Positions 28,419 through 38,893 are shown, counted from the first letter of the stretch. The stretch is DNA of 64,000 nucleotides from Enterococcus termitis (GCF_001730305.1 NZ_MIJY01000045.1:124001-188000), one strand, 5' to 3'. Numbers and translations: made by a program. Notes: generated by a model not told the origin, from the letters alone.

Positions 28419-29252
28419 TTGATTCGATTAGGTTTGACTTCCTTTAATGAGCATGTTAAATTAACCGGGAAAAAGCGCTCTACACTTTATGAATACGCTG
28501 GCTGCTTACCTTTAGTTGAGATGGATACAGCTTATTACGGCATTCCAAAACAGGAATCAGTCAGAGAATGGACAAAATCAGTTCCAGAGAGATTTCGTTT
28601 CATTATGAAAGTGTATAGTGGCATCAGTTGCCAGGGCGAATGGACACAATATTATCAAGATGAACAAGAAATGGTAACGGCATTTTTAACCAGTATGCAG
28701 CCAATGATCGAAAGCGGGAAATTATATGCTTTTTTGATCCAATTTTCAGGTACATTCAGTTGCACAAAGGAAAATGTTCAATATCTAGAAAAAATCCGTC
28801 AGTGGTTTACTGGCTATCCAATCGCAATCGAATTGCGGAATGGGTCATGGTATGTGGAGAAGTATATTAAACAAACCTTATCCTTTATGAAAAGCCATGA
28901 GTTTTCGCTGGTAATCGTTGATGAGCCGCAGATCCCAACTAATCCAGTGCCGTTTTATCCATTTGTTACGAATGAGCAGTTTTCCTTATTTCGATTTCAT
29001 GGGCGTAATGCAGCAGGCTGGATGGCCAACGATAAGGACTGGCGAAAAAAAAGAACACTGTATCGATATAACGCAGAGGAGCTTGCAGATTTAAGTGCAG
29101 CCGTAAAGAAAATTGCCAGTGAGACAAAAGAAGTCGGCGTGATTTTTAATAATAATTCCGGCGGAGATGCCGCAGGTAATTTACTGGAAATGAAAGCAAT
29201 GCTGGGCTTAGAGTATGAGCAGCTGAATCCAAAGCAAATAGATTTATTTTAG
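28419..29252 (+). CDS. DUF72 family protein
   Basis: About 277 residues. DUF72 proteins (YecE-like) have a TIM-barrel fold and no settled function. The family opening MIRLGLTSFNEH is reached from TTG 28419, with AAAGGA 11 bases upstream; an ATG at 28326 would add 31 residues read through a hairpin and is rejected. Conserved blocks seen are VEMDTAYYGIP, FRFIMKVYSGIS, AIELRNGSW, FRFHGRN and VIFNNNSGGDAAGN. The HAD gene follows within 40 bases. Confidence 0.87.
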   Translation: MIRLGLTSFNEHVKLTGKKRSTLYEYAGCLPLVEMDTAYYGIPKQESVREWTKSVPERFRFIMKVYSGISCQGEWTQYYQDEQEMVTAFLTSMQPMIESGKLYAFLIQFSGTFSCTKENVQYLEKIRQWFTGYPIAIELRNGSWYVEKYIKQTLSFMKSHEFSLVIVDEPQIPTNPVPFYPFVTNEQFSLFRFHGRNAAGWMANDKDWRKKRTLYRYNAEELADLSAAVKKIASETKEVGVIFNNNSGGDAAGNLLEMKAMLGLEYEQLNPKQIDLF

Positions 29253-29287
29253 CAGTAAAAATGAGTGGAATGAGGAAAGGGAATCCT

Positions 29288-30145
29288 ATGATAAAAGCTA
29301 TTTTCTTCGATATCGACGGCACGCTTGTAAACAAGCAGGGAAAGGCATTAGAATCGACCAAACGAGCAATCGCTTTAGCGCAAGAACAGGGAATCATTTG
29401 CGGGATCGCAACTGGAAGAGGACCGATCCACTTAAGCCAGAAGATCGATGAGTTAAATTTGGATGTGTTTGTTACATACAATGGCCAATTGGTGTTTAGT
29501 GAGGAAAAAACGATCCGCTCGGCACATTTTCCAGAAGAGACCTTAAAGAGAATTGTTGCTTTTTCTGACCGATACCACCGCCAGATCATGTTTGGTAGTA
29601 GACGAAGCATGGAAGGCAGTTCTTTGATGCGTTTTGGTCAAAATAAATGGGCGAAGAGGCTTTCATATTTTATTCCCAAACGTCTACCGATGACTGTGAC
29701 TAAAAATCTGATTAGTCGTCTTTCGATCCATCGAAAAGAGCAGCGCTATTTTGAACTTGATATATTAAAAGAGCCGATTTATCAATGTGTACTTTTAAGT
29801 CCGCCGTCTGAGCTGGACACGCTAAAGGAGCAATTACCAGATTGTCATTTGACTCGTTCTAATCCTTATACAATAGATATTATTCCAGCTGGCGGCTCAA
29901 AAATGATCGGCATTCAAAAATGCGTGGAGTTCTTTGGCATTAGCACGGAAGAGATAATGGCTTTTGGCGATAGCTGGAATGACTTGGAAATGCTGACAGG
30001 AGTAGGAATCGGTGTTGCTATGGGCAATGCAGAGGAGGACGTGAAGAAGGTTGCAGATTTTGTCACACAATCAAATGAAGCAGATGGGATTTATCAGGCT
30101 TTACGTCATTATGGGATTATTTCCGAGGATACACTAGAAAAGTAA
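29288..30145 (+). CDS. Cof-type HAD-IIB phosphatase
   Basis: A 285-residue haloacid dehalogenase-like sugar or nucleotide phosphatase of the Cof/YidA group. Motif I is FFDIDGTLV, motif II lies in GIATGRG, and the K plus motif IV region is SKMIGIQK ... AFGDSWNDLEML. The cap is the large IIB type. The start is ATG 29288 with GAGGAAAGGG upstream. It sits between the DUF72 and MazG-like genes; its substrate cannot be told. Confidence 0.9.
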   Translation: MIKAIFFDIDGTLVNKQGKALESTKRAIALAQEQGIICGIATGRGPIHLSQKIDELNLDVFVTYNGQLVFSEEKTIRSAHFPEETLKRIVAFSDRYHRQIMFGSRRSMEGSSLMRFGQNKWAKRLSYFIPKRLPMTVTKNLISRLSIHRKEQRYFELDILKEPIYQCVLLSPPSELDTLKEQLPDCHLTRSNPYTIDIIPAGGSKMIGIQKCVEFFGISTEEIMAFGDSWNDLEMLTGVGIGVAMGNAEEDVKKVADFVTQSNEADGIYQALRHYGIISEDTLEK

Positions 30146-30291
30146 TGGATCAACTATGCGGACTAGTTTTTCTAGAAGCGTGATAGCACCATAAGCTTTC
30201 GAAAAAAAGGAGATCAAACTATTTCAGTCAAGTTTGTCCGATTCGCTCAAGTTAAAATGATTTATTCCGCTTATTTTATAGGAGGTAAAGT

Positions 30292-30822
30292 ATGAAAATT
30301 GATGATCCATTTGAAAAAACAGAAGCGTTTCATCAACAATTTGATAATAGAAGACCTAAAGTACCGACGGCGTTTTCAGCTGATAGAGCGTTGGCACGTG
30401 CAGGCTTCAAGGTAGAGGAGCTTGTAGAATTTTTGTATGGGGCAGCGGACAATGATCCAAAGCTATTCAAACAATTACTCAATCAATTAAAAGAGTCTGT
30501 CGATCAGGCAGAAGCGAAGGTACTAAGTAAAGAAAAAATAGTTAGTGATCCTTTGGTAGAACAGGTGGATGCATTGATTGACTTGCTGTATTTTACCTAC
30601 GGTTCTTTTTCATTACTTGGAGTAAACCCAACAGAAATTTTTTCGATCGTTCATGAAGCAAACATGGGAAAATTATTTCCAGACGGTAAACCACGTTATC
30701 ATCCAGTTACCCATAAAGTACTGAAACCAGAGAATTGGGAAACGGATTTTGCTCCAGAACCAAAAATCAAAGCAGAATTAGAGAGACAACGACACGCAAG
30801 AGAAAATGAAAGATCGTCCTAA
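30292..30822 (+). CDS. MazG-like nucleotide pyrophosphohydrolase
   Basis: A 176-residue all-alpha NTP pyrophosphohydrolase-like protein. The metal-binding helices are visible as KVEELVEFLYG and, 50 residues on, EQVDALIDLLYFTYG. They are followed by EIFSIVHEANMGKLFPDGKPRYHP, which is common in this group. The likely role is cleaning non-canonical nucleotides or phosphoribosyl-ATP-like compounds; the exact substrate is unknown. AGGAGGT precedes the ATG and a terminator follows. Confidence 0.75.
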   Translation: MKIDDPFEKTEAFHQQFDNRRPKVPTAFSADRALARAGFKVEELVEFLYGAADNDPKLFKQLLNQLKESVDQAEAKVLSKEKIVSDPLVEQVDALIDLLYFTYGSFSLLGVNPTEIFSIVHEANMGKLFPDGKPRYHPVTHKVLKPENWETDFAPEPKIKAELERQRHARENERSS

Positions 30823-30827
30823 TATAA

Positions 30828-30881
30828 AAGCTGGATTAGAAGCTCTTTTTTGAAGAAGCAGCTCCTAGTCCAGCTTTTTTT
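30828..30881 (+). terminator. Terminator of the MazG-like gene
   Basis: AAAGCTGGATTAG pairs with CTAGTCCAGCTTT (one mismatch), followed by a T run that overlaps the stop codon of the convergent permease gene. Confidence 0.75.
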
Positions 30882-32463
30882 AATCGAATCGATTCCAGAA
30901 AGTTTTTTGATAATGATGAATACTCAGCGCACTAATCAGTATAACAATCATCAGTACAGTGATATTTAATGGCAAAAACGGCAAAGAGACAGCTGCAAAG
31001 CCATAAAGAAGTAAAAGGATAATACTTCCAAAAATACCAAGCATCATCGTTAAAACCAGACCGCTATTACCATTTCCGCGACTAAAAAGCTGAGTGATAT
31101 TTGTCCAATCTAATAATAACAAGCGATGATCTCTGGCAAAATATCGTAAACAAAGTAAGTAGCTTCCTAAACTAGCTCCGATAAGGAGACTAATCAGAAA
31201 AGGAATAGGAAGATGAAATAAAAGTCCGCCGATCAATGCGATTGCATCAGTCAGAATCGCTTGGGTTATAAGTCCGACAATAAATTTTTGTTTCATGTAA
31301 TTACGCATCGAAACAGGTAATGTGCGCATAAAATGGAAGTTCTCTTGATCTAATGAAATCAGATTACTAATAAAAGAAGTTTGATTCGTTGTCAAAACCG
31401 CCAGCGCTACCCCAGCCAAAAAGACCACTCCGATAAAGCGCATGTCCAATCGACTTAAATCCAAGGCTCCGCTAAAAGCAAACGTTACGATGAAAATCAC
31501 CGGCATTAGCAATGAACTGGAGAGAACCTGCATAATCAAATTTGGTTCTTTTAGCAGTTGTTTATTATAATTGATAAGTAATTGGTTCAAGGTTTGATTC
31601 TTTTTATGCTTACGACGGCTGATACCAGTGGCAGCAGAAGCATCCGCTAACTGTTCATAAAGTTTTGGTAAAATCAATACTTTGATGATGCCTAATAATA
31701 AGGCAAGTAGTAGTAGTAATCCAGCAAAACTAATGAGACCAGCAGTTGAAAAGGGCTTGGAAGCAATAGTGAAAATCGGCAGTAGCAGGCGAATCGGCTG
31801 GCGATCAATCTGACCACTCTCAATTGAGGGAGATTGGGCATTCATTGCCAAAATCCCGATGATAGCAATAGCCATTGAAATACCCAACAATAGACTGGTT
31901 ACGACCTTCTTATGTTTTTTAAAAAAGGCCGTTCTAGTCAAACCAAAGACGATCAAACAACAAATCGAAAACGTAACTGCTATGATCAAAGTAAAAAGAA
32001 TAACCGAAAGAATCAACGTCACAGGCGGGAAAATTCCAGAACGCCAGCCTGTCAATAAAAAGACGACAAACATCGGAAAGACAAACGGAATGACTGTTAA
32101 AACCACGACTAGAATTTTAGCAGAAAAAATAGTACTTTGACGAAAAGGTAAAGGTAAATAAGCGGGTAAGTCCTGACTTTCAAAAAAAACATTATAAATC
32201 ACTGAAATCCCTTGAGAAAAAGCTAAGATACCAAACAAAGCCACATAATAGGTAAAAAGACCAGGCATTGTTGAAAAATCAATGATAAACATCGACATAC
32301 CGTAAATGAACAAAAATAAAACACCTGAGAGCAAGTATTGATTGATCAACGATCGGGTCAGCGCTTTTCCGCTTTTTCCCTTTTTACGCGCACGGTCTGT
32401 CACTTGAGGATTGGCATACCTCAAATTGACTCTCGTTAATTCAAACAGCTGTTTCTTATTCAT
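30880..32463 (-). CDS. ABC transporter permease (EcsB/YthQ-like)
   Basis: A 527-residue polytopic protein with about twelve hydrophobic segments, the permease of a two-gene ABC transporter. The start is set at the ATG at 32463, which overlaps the stop of the ATPase gene by eight bases; the longer frame to 32514 lies wholly inside that gene. Translation is therefore coupled. The substrate is unknown. The large export-type permease with short loops resembles the EcsB/YthQ group. Confidence 0.82.
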   Translation of the reverse strand: MNKKQLFELTRVNLRYANPQVTDRARKKGKSGKALTRSLINQYLLSGVLFLFIYGMSMFIIDFSTMPGLFTYYVALFGILAFSQGISVIYNVFFESQDLPAYLPLPFRQSTIFSAKILVVVLTVIPFVFPMFVVFLLTGWRSGIFPPVTLILSVILFTLIIAVTFSICCLIVFGLTRTAFFKKHKKVVTSLLLGISMAIAIIGILAMNAQSPSIESGQIDRQPIRLLLPIFTIASKPFSTAGLISFAGLLLLLALLLGIIKVLILPKLYEQLADASAATGISRRKHKKNQTLNQLLINYNKQLLKEPNLIMQVLSSSLLMPVIFIVTFAFSGALDLSRLDMRFIGVVFLAGVALAVLTTNQTSFISNLISLDQENFHFMRTLPVSMRNYMKQKFIVGLITQAILTDAIALIGGLLFHLPIPFLISLLIGASLGSYLLCLRYFARDHRLLLLDWTNITQLFSRGNGNSGLVLTMMLGIFGSIILLLLYGFAAVSLPFLPLNITVLMIVILISALSIHHYQKTFWNRFD

Positions 32464-33220
32464 ACATTTCACCTGCACTATCGCTATCCACTTGTGCATC
32501 AGATTGACGTCCAACCATTTTTAAATAGATGGCTTCCAAAGATTCATTAGGAGATTCTTCCAGTAAATTTGCTACAGAGCCATTGTAAATCAACTCACCT
32601 TTTTTTAAGATTGCCAGCTCATCACACAACTGTTCTGCGGTATCTAGAGCATGAGTAGAAAAGATAACTGTCTTTCCCTTAGCGGCATGGGCTTTCATCA
32701 TTTCTTTTAAGTCAAAAGCGGCTTGCGGATCTAACCCTTGTAGGGGTTCATCCAAGATCCAAATATCCGGATCAGGTAACAACGCACCAATAATAATTGT
32801 TTTTTGACGCATACCATGAGAAAAGCTGGCTAGTGTTTCCTCTTGATGACTGGCCATATCAAATAACGCGATCAACTCATTTAAACGCTGTTGTTGTTTT
32901 GAAGAGTCAAGCTCATATGCTGCACCAATCAAGTCCCAGTATTCACCAGCGGTTAATTGCAAAAAGATATCTGGTGTATCTGGTACGTAGGCAATTTTTT
33001 TCTTGATCGCTTCTCGATGTTCCGCTAAAAGTAAGCCATCAACTGTGATTGAACCGCTGGACGGCTGGATGATGCTCACAAGACTTTTGATCGTTGTTGA
33101 TTTTCCTGCACCATTATGTCCTAAAAAACCAAAAATTTCTCCCTGTTTAATGGTTAAATTTAATTCTTTTAATGCCTGCTTTGTTCCATAATTTTTAGTA
33201 ACGTTAACCAATTCAATCAT
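32456..33220 (-). CDS. ABC transporter ATP-binding protein
   Basis: A 254-residue ATPase with Walker A GHNGAGKST, the Q loop near AYVPDTPDIF, signature FSHGMRQK (a variant of LSGGQ) and Walker B IWILDEPLQGLDP, then the H loop FSTHALD. It energises the permease encoded immediately downstream. The variant signature is common in EcsA/YthP-like and other export ATPases. Confidence 0.92.
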   Translation of the reverse strand: MIELVNVTKNYGTKQALKELNLTIKQGEIFGFLGHNGAGKSTTIKSLVSIIQPSSGSITVDGLLLAEHREAIKKKIAYVPDTPDIFLQLTAGEYWDLIGAAYELDSSKQQQRLNELIALFDMASHQEETLASFSHGMRQKTIIIGALLPDPDIWILDEPLQGLDPQAAFDLKEMMKAHAAKGKTVIFSTHALDTAEQLCDELAILKKGELIYNGSVANLLEESPNESLEAIYLKMVGRQSDAQVDSDSAGEMYE

Positions 33221-33298
33221 AAATCTCCCACCTTTTCTTAATCATTTCATTGTTATTATTGTACTCCTATCGTTCTTCGAATAAAACATGATTTGTAG

Positions 33299-33359
33299 AA
33301 AAAAGCATACTGATTGGGCTTAACGAGATAAAACTTGCCAGCTTTCAGTACGCTTTTTA
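33299..33359. terminator. Bidirectional terminator of the aspartokinase gene
   Basis: AAAAGCATACTGA pairs with TCAGTACGCTTTT across a 35-base loop, with A and T runs outside. Confidence 0.75.
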
Positions 33360-33407
33360 TAGGTAATCTAACGGATTATGTTGTAGCTTATTTTTAGACA
33401 GCCTTCA

Positions 33408-34769
33408 TCAAGAATGAACATCTGCAAAGAAAGTCTGATACAATGCTTGGATCGCTTTTTTCTCCTGATCTTCACGAATACCAAACATGATACTGACCTC
33501 TGAAGAACCTTGGTTGATCATTTCCAAGTTGATTCTATTTTGTGCTAAGGCCGCTGTACTGTCAGCCATGACCCCGATCCGCTGACGCATTCCTTCACCC
33601 ACGATCATCAACATTGACAGACCATGTGTGATGCGCAACTCATCTGGCTCAAGTTCAAGCTCTAAACGTTTCATCAACTGTTCCTCGATCTCGATCGACA
33701 GTTGTCGTTCTCTTAAAATGATAGAAATATCATCGATCCCAGACGGCATATGCTCATAACTTAGTCCTAATTCCTCTAAAATCTGTAATAGACGGCGCCC
33801 AAATCCTAACTCTCTATTCATTAAATATTTACTAATATAAATGCTGGCAAAACCTTGATCGCTGGCGATTCCAACGACCGGATCATGTTTGACCATCCGA
33901 GAAGTGGTAATCAAAGTACCTGGGTGTGTTGGATTATTGGTATTTTTGATTACTACTGGAATATTAGCACGGTATGCGGGCATCAGAGCTTCATCGTGAA
34001 GGACTGCAAATCCTGCATAAGCTAATTCACGCATTTCCCGATAGGTCAATTCATTGATGGTTTTCGGCTCACGAACGATACCTGGGTGTGCGACAAAAAT
34101 CCCATCAACATCGGTAAAGTTTTCATAGATATTCGCCTCGACACCAGCAGCCACAATTGATCCAGTAATGTCTGACCCGCCTCTGGAAAATGTACAAATG
34201 TCACCTGTCTCAGTAAAGCCGAAAAATCCTGGGATAACTAAGATTTCTTCGGTTGCTTTAAACGCGTTGATTTTGTTTAAAGAAGAAGGTAAAATTCGAG
34301 CATTTCCCGGTTCGTCTGTTACAATTAGCCCAAGCTCTAAAGGACTTATGTAACGAGCATTCAAGCCGCGTTGTTGGAAGAAGGCAGCGACTAATTTTGC
34401 ATTATTATCTTCACCACTCGCTAAAAAGGCATCTGCAAGATGCGGGTTATTTTCTTTGGGCAACGTTGCTAATTGCTGAATTGCCTGTGTGATATCTGAT
34501 AAAATTTCTTTACTTAGGTTTAGTTCATCTAAAATTGCTTCGTAACGGGCAACTATTTTTTCGACAAGCTCTGTCGTAGATTCACTGTTTAAATAAGCAT
34601 TATAGTAAGCGATCAATAGATCTGTTACTTTAATATCTTCCGAAGAACGCTTGCCAGGAGCTGAAACAACAACGAGCTTTCGTGAAGCGTCTTCTTTTAC
34701 AATAGTTAAGACTTTTTCTAGCTGAGTAGCAGAAGCAAGAGAGCTGCCACCGAATTTTATGACTTTCAC
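33408..34769 (-). CDS. Aspartate kinase
   Basis: A 453-residue enzyme for the first step of the aspartate pathway (lysine/diaminopimelate, threonine, methionine). The kinase domain begins VIKFGGSSLAS and contains FSRGGSDITGS. Two ACT domains (about 300-453) offer feedback control. I take GTG at 34769, eight bases after TTAGGAG; the longer frame to 34841 has no site. It is monocistronic with its own terminator. Confidence 0.93.
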   Translation of the reverse strand: MKVIKFGGSSLASATQLEKVLTIVKEDASRKLVVVSAPGKRSSEDIKVTDLLIAYYNAYLNSESTTELVEKIVARYEAILDELNLSKEILSDITQAIQQLATLPKENNPHLADAFLASGEDNNAKLVAAFFQQRGLNARYISPLELGLIVTDEPGNARILPSSLNKINAFKATEEILVIPGFFGFTETGDICTFSRGGSDITGSIVAAGVEANIYENFTDVDGIFVAHPGIVREPKTINELTYREMRELAYAGFAVLHDEALMPAYRANIPVVIKNTNNPTHPGTLITTSRMVKHDPVVGIASDQGFASIYISKYLMNRELGFGRRLLQILEELGLSYEHMPSGIDDISIILRERQLSIEIEEQLMKRLELELEPDELRITHGLSMLMIVGEGMRQRIGVMADSTAALAQNRINLEMINQGSSEVSIMFGIREDQEKKAIQALYQTFFADVHS

Positions 34770-34961
34770 TTTTTTCACTCCTAATTTTAATAAATTTTTC
34801 ATTAATAGTAAAAGAATACCGAAATATCTATGGAAAAGCAACTACTAAAAGACTAAAAAATGTTAGTTTTCTGTTATTTTTCAACAAATTTCTTCATTTT
34901 TGTTCAATCTTTTGTTAGACTAGTAAAGTTGGACAAGAATGGAAGTAGAGGGAGCGCAAAA

Positions 34962-35636
34962 ATGACGCAGAAATATGAAGGAATCATTTTCGATATGGAT
35001 GGTGTATTAGTCGACAGTGAAACATTTTACTATCAGCGTCGCAAAGCTTTTCTTGAAGAATATGACTTATCTATAGAAGGGTTACCGATTCAGCAATTTG
35101 TTGGCGCAGACATGCGCAGCTTATGGCGACCGATCCTCGAGGTAAATGAGACTCATTATGACGAAGCCTTTTTGACGGAAAAATATCATCACTATAAAAT
35201 CAAACATCCGATCGACTACAGCGATTCGATTGAACCAAATGCAAAACGTGTTTTACAGTTTTTGAAAAGAAAAGGGTACAAGATCGGTTTAGCCTCATCT
35301 TCAAAAATGGATGTGATTCAAGAAGTCTTGAAACTTGGACAATTAACGAGCTTTTTTGATGTAATTGTGACAGGATCCGAATTAGAGAAAAGTAAACCTG
35401 ATCCCAAGATTTACGAATTTACAGCACAAGAACTAGGGCTAGCGCCAGAAAAATGTTTAGCAATCGAAGATTCCGAAAAAGGTATTCGATCCGCACATGA
35501 TGCAGGTGCAACTGTTTGGGCTTTGAAAGATACCCAATTTGGCATGGATCAGACATTAGCAGATGAGCGGTTGGACTCTTTAAGTGATGTGTGTAAAAAG
35601 TTGCAAGAGATGGAGCAAATAGGTTACACTTGCTAA
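34962..35636 (+). CDS. HAD-family hydrolase, beta-phosphoglucomutase-like
   Basis: A 224-residue HAD subfamily IA protein. Motif I is FDMDGVLVDSE, motif II LASSSKM, motif III KPDPKIYEFTAQELG, motif IV AIEDSEKGIRSAHDAG. The helical cap is of the phosphoglucomutase/phosphatase type. The start is at 34962, behind GAGGGAG; the frame is open further upstream without a site. The substrate is probably a sugar phosphate. A second member of the family is at 55301. Confidence 0.88.
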   Translation: MTQKYEGIIFDMDGVLVDSETFYYQRRKAFLEEYDLSIEGLPIQQFVGADMRSLWRPILEVNETHYDEAFLTEKYHHYKIKHPIDYSDSIEPNAKRVLQFLKRKGYKIGLASSSKMDVIQEVLKLGQLTSFFDVIVTGSELEKSKPDPKIYEFTAQELGLAPEKCLAIEDSEKGIRSAHDAGATVWALKDTQFGMDQTLADERLDSLSDVCKKLQEMEQIGYTC

Positions 35637-35722
35637 TAGTTGATCAAAAAACGAATGAATATTACAAACTAAAAACATTTCTTAAAAAAATAGAATTAAT
35701 TAGTGCTTGAAAGAACGGTTTG

Positions 35723-35731
35723 TGATATAAT
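35723..35731 (+). promoter_or_regulatory. Extended -10 promoter of ezrA
   Basis: TG-A-TATAAT at 35723-35731 with no good -35, giving a leader of about 120 nt before ezrA. Confidence 0.5.
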
Positions 35732-35856
35732 TTTCTGTAGGTGTTTTTAAGGAAATTTTAGTAGATAAGAGAATTGTATGGTCATAGAAATCAGAAGATT
35801 TCCTTTTTGATGATGAGCATATATCATATATGGACTAATAAACGGAGGTTCCCTGA

Positions 35857-37578
35857 ATGAAGAATAATCTGATCATTATCGTAGTTTTAGCTATAATAAT
35901 TATCGCAGCTGTTTTGTATTTAGTTGGTTTTTTTATGAGAAAGAAAAATCAAATGAAACTCGATAATCTGGAAAAGAGGAAAGAAGAACTATTTGACTTA
36001 CCGGTTATTGAAGAAGTAGACGATGTCAAAAAGATGCACATGGTCGGTCAAAGTCAAAATACGTTTAGAGAATGGAATCAACGTTGGACAGAGATTTCTA
36101 CTCGCTCTTTTGCAGAATTAGAAAGTCAGATATTTGAAGTTGAAAATCTAAACGAAACCTTCCGTTTTATGAAAGCAAAAAAAGCAGTTGCTGAAGCTGA
36201 AGAAACGATGAATGAGATGGAATCAGAAGTTGAGATCATTCGTAACGGACTGAAAGAATTACGTGAAAGTGAAGAGCGTAATTCACTTGAAGTTCAAAAA
36301 GCTTTGGATGTTTACGAAGAATTAAGCAAACTGCTTCATGATGAAAAAGCTGAATTCGGTTCTGCTTATCCAGAACTGCAAAAACAAATCAAAAATATCG
36401 AGATTGAATTTACTCAGTTTGTTACTTTAAATACATCTGGAGATCCGATCGAAGCGCGTGAAGTTTTAGAAAATGCAGAACGTCATACGTATGAGTTAGA
36501 TGATGTCATGAAACGCATTCCGCCACTTTATGATGAGCTTACGAGAACCTTCCCAGATCAGTTGAAAGAAATTGAAGAAGGCTACAAACGTCTGCTTGCA
36601 GATCATTATGTCTTCCCAGAAAAGAACTTTACTGAAGAATTGAGACGCGTTCAAAAACGTGTGAAAAATTCAACAGTCGATCTAGAAAAAACTGAAGTTG
36701 ACGCAGTAGAAGTTGCTAACCGTGACACAGCCAATGCCATCGATGCATTATATGAAATCATGGAACGTGAGATCAATGCGAAAAAATACGTGGTTACAAA
36801 TCACAAAGTTGTGGGAGATTATATCGCTCATGCATTGAAAAACAATCGCCAGTTGATGATCGAATTGGATCATACGTCTCAAAGCTATACATTGAATCAT
36901 AATGAATTAGGACGATCAAGAGGATTCCAATCAGAGATCGAAGAATTGATTCGCCGCTATGAAGATTTTGAACCAAAACTAAACGAACACACGATTCCTT
37001 ATTCAGAAGTTCAAGCATTCTTTAAAGATTGCTATAAAATTCTTGATGATATCGAAAATCAACAAGTTGAGATCGATGATTCATTAAAAGAACTACGTAA
37101 AGGTGAAAAAATCGCACAAGAAAAAGTGGATCAATATGATTTCCGTTTACGCAACATCAAACGTTATGTTGAAAAACAACGTTTACCAGGCTTACCAGCT
37201 GATTATTTAGAATTTTTCTTTGTAGCGACAGATCGTATCGAAGAGCTAAGTAAAGCACTGAATCGAATCCGTATCAATATGGAAGAGATCAAGAAGCTTT
37301 CTGATCTTTGTAATGAAGATTTGGAGTTATTAGACAAAAAAACCAACGATTTGGTCAATTCAGCAGCCTTGACAGAACAAATGATGCAGTATGCTAATCG
37401 TTATCGTCACACACATGAAGCAATTCGTGTGGCAATGGAAAATAGCTTAGAATTATTCTCAAAAGAATACAGATATCAAGATGCATTGGATGAAATTGGA
37501 ACAGCTCTTGAAAGAGTAGAACCAGGTGCATTTAGAAGAATTGAAGATTTCTATTTCAATAATCTTGACGCAATATAA
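35857..37578 (+). CDS. ezrA: Septation ring formation regulator EzrA
   Basis: A 573-residue membrane-anchored negative regulator of FtsZ ring formation. One N-terminal helix (about 4-26) is followed by a long cytoplasmic coiled-coil body of spectrin-like repeats (about 90-560), rich in Glu, Lys and Leu. The length and layout are those of EzrA in cocci. GGAGGTTCCC precedes the ATG. The gene order ezrA, cysteine desulfurase, thiI is common in Firmicutes. Confidence 0.95.
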   Translation: MKNNLIIIVVLAIIIIAAVLYLVGFFMRKKNQMKLDNLEKRKEELFDLPVIEEVDDVKKMHMVGQSQNTFREWNQRWTEISTRSFAELESQIFEVENLNETFRFMKAKKAVAEAEETMNEMESEVEIIRNGLKELRESEERNSLEVQKALDVYEELSKLLHDEKAEFGSAYPELQKQIKNIEIEFTQFVTLNTSGDPIEAREVLENAERHTYELDDVMKRIPPLYDELTRTFPDQLKEIEEGYKRLLADHYVFPEKNFTEELRRVQKRVKNSTVDLEKTEVDAVEVANRDTANAIDALYEIMEREINAKKYVVTNHKVVGDYIAHALKNNRQLMIELDHTSQSYTLNHNELGRSRGFQSEIEELIRRYEDFEPKLNEHTIPYSEVQAFFKDCYKILDDIENQQVEIDDSLKELRKGEKIAQEKVDQYDFRLRNIKRYVEKQRLPGLPADYLEFFFVATDRIEELSKALNRIRINMEEIKKLSDLCNEDLELLDKKTNDLVNSAALTEQMMQYANRYRHTHEAIRVAMENSLELFSKEYRYQDALDEIGTALERVEPGAFRRIEDFYFNNLDAI

Positions 37579-37735
37579 AAAACGAGATTAAAAAAGCGTT
37601 TATTCGGATTTTAGGAGGCTAAGATGTAACTCGCAGAGTTATGTCATAGCCCCTTTTCTTTTGATGATTTAGTTGAACTGCTAAATTGAAAAGTATATAA
37701 TGGGAAAGAATTTCAAAGAGAAGAAGGTTAATAAA

Positions 37736-38881
37736 ATGATCTATTTTGATAATAGTGCAACAACTCCAATTTATCCACAAGCATTAGATACCTATATAAA
37801 AACTAGTCAACGCATCATCGGCAATCCTTCAAGTCTTCATGATTTAGGCACACAAGCTGGACGATTGTTGGAACAGGCACGTAAGCAAATTGCAGAATTG
37901 ATGCAAGTAAAAACAAATGAAATCTTCTTCACTAGCAGCGGTACTGAAGGAGACAACTGGGTATTGAAAGGAACGGCTTTAGAGAAGAAAAAGTTCGGTC
38001 GGCATATTATTATTTCAGGAGTAGAACATCCTGCTGTAGCAGAAACTGCTGCACAATTAGCGGAAAATGGGTTTGACTTGTCGATCGCACCAGTCGATGA
38101 CAATGGACGTGTTCAGGTAGATGAGTTAAACAAACTGATTCGCAAAGATACAATACTTGTTTCGATCATGGCAGTGAATAATGAGGTTGGCACTATTCAA
38201 CCAATTCAAGAAATCAGTCACTGTTTAGCAGCGTATCCAACAATTCATTTTCATGTGGATGCGGTTCAGGCAATTGGAAAAGTACCAAAAGAACAATGGT
38301 TGACAGATAGAGTCGATTTTGCAACTTTTTCAGCACACAAATTTCATGGTCCCAGAGGTGTAGGCTTTATCTATTGGAAGCATGGTCGCAAGTTAGCGCC
38401 TCTTTTGAATGGCGGCGGACAAGAAAATAATCAGCGTAGTGGAACAGAAAATGTTGCCGGCATCGTTTCAATGGCAAAAGCGCTTCGCTTGTACATGGAT
38501 AAAAAGCAGGAAAAACCAGAACACACAGCGATTATTCGCCGTTATCTGATCGAAGCTCTACAGGAATATAAGAATGTCACAGTCTTTTCAAAAGCAACGG
38601 CTGATTTTGCTCCTCATATTTTATGCTTTGCACTAAAAGGAGTTCGTGGGGAAGTCCTTGTTCATGCCTTGGAAGAAAAACAAATCTATACATCAACAAC
38701 CAGTGCCTGCTCTAGTCGAAAAAAAATGGCAAGCAGCACCTTGCATGCAATGAAGGTACCAGATTCACTAGCAACCTCTGCTATTCGTGTGAGCTTAGAT
38801 GAGAGCAATACGATTGCAGAAGCTGAACAGTTCATGGTCATCTTTAACCAGCTATATATAAAATTTGCAGTATTAAATTAG
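37736..38881 (+). CDS. Cysteine desulfurase (NifS/IscS family)
   Basis: A 381-residue PLP enzyme that draws sulfur from cysteine. The PLP Lys is K202 (FSAHKFHGPRG) and the active-site Cys is C325 (TTSACSSRKK). AAGAAGG at 37721-37727 supports ATG 37736. It lies upstream of thiI, so it is probably the sulfur donor for 4-thiouridine in tRNA (the NifZ role of B. subtilis) rather than for bulk Fe-S assembly. A terminator follows it. Confidence 0.93.
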   Translation: MIYFDNSATTPIYPQALDTYIKTSQRIIGNPSSLHDLGTQAGRLLEQARKQIAELMQVKTNEIFFTSSGTEGDNWVLKGTALEKKKFGRHIIISGVEHPAVAETAAQLAENGFDLSIAPVDDNGRVQVDELNKLIRKDTILVSIMAVNNEVGTIQPIQEISHCLAAYPTIHFHVDAVQAIGKVPKEQWLTDRVDFATFSAHKFHGPRGVGFIYWKHGRKLAPLLNGGGQENNQRSGTENVAGIVSMAKALRLYMDKKQEKPEHTAIIRRYLIEALQEYKNVTVFSKATADFAPHILCFALKGVRGEVLVHALEEKQIYTSTTSACSSRKKMASSTLHAMKVPDSLATSAIRVSLDESNTIAEAEQFMVIFNQLYIKFAVLN

Positions 38882-38893
38882 AGAAACGCAAAG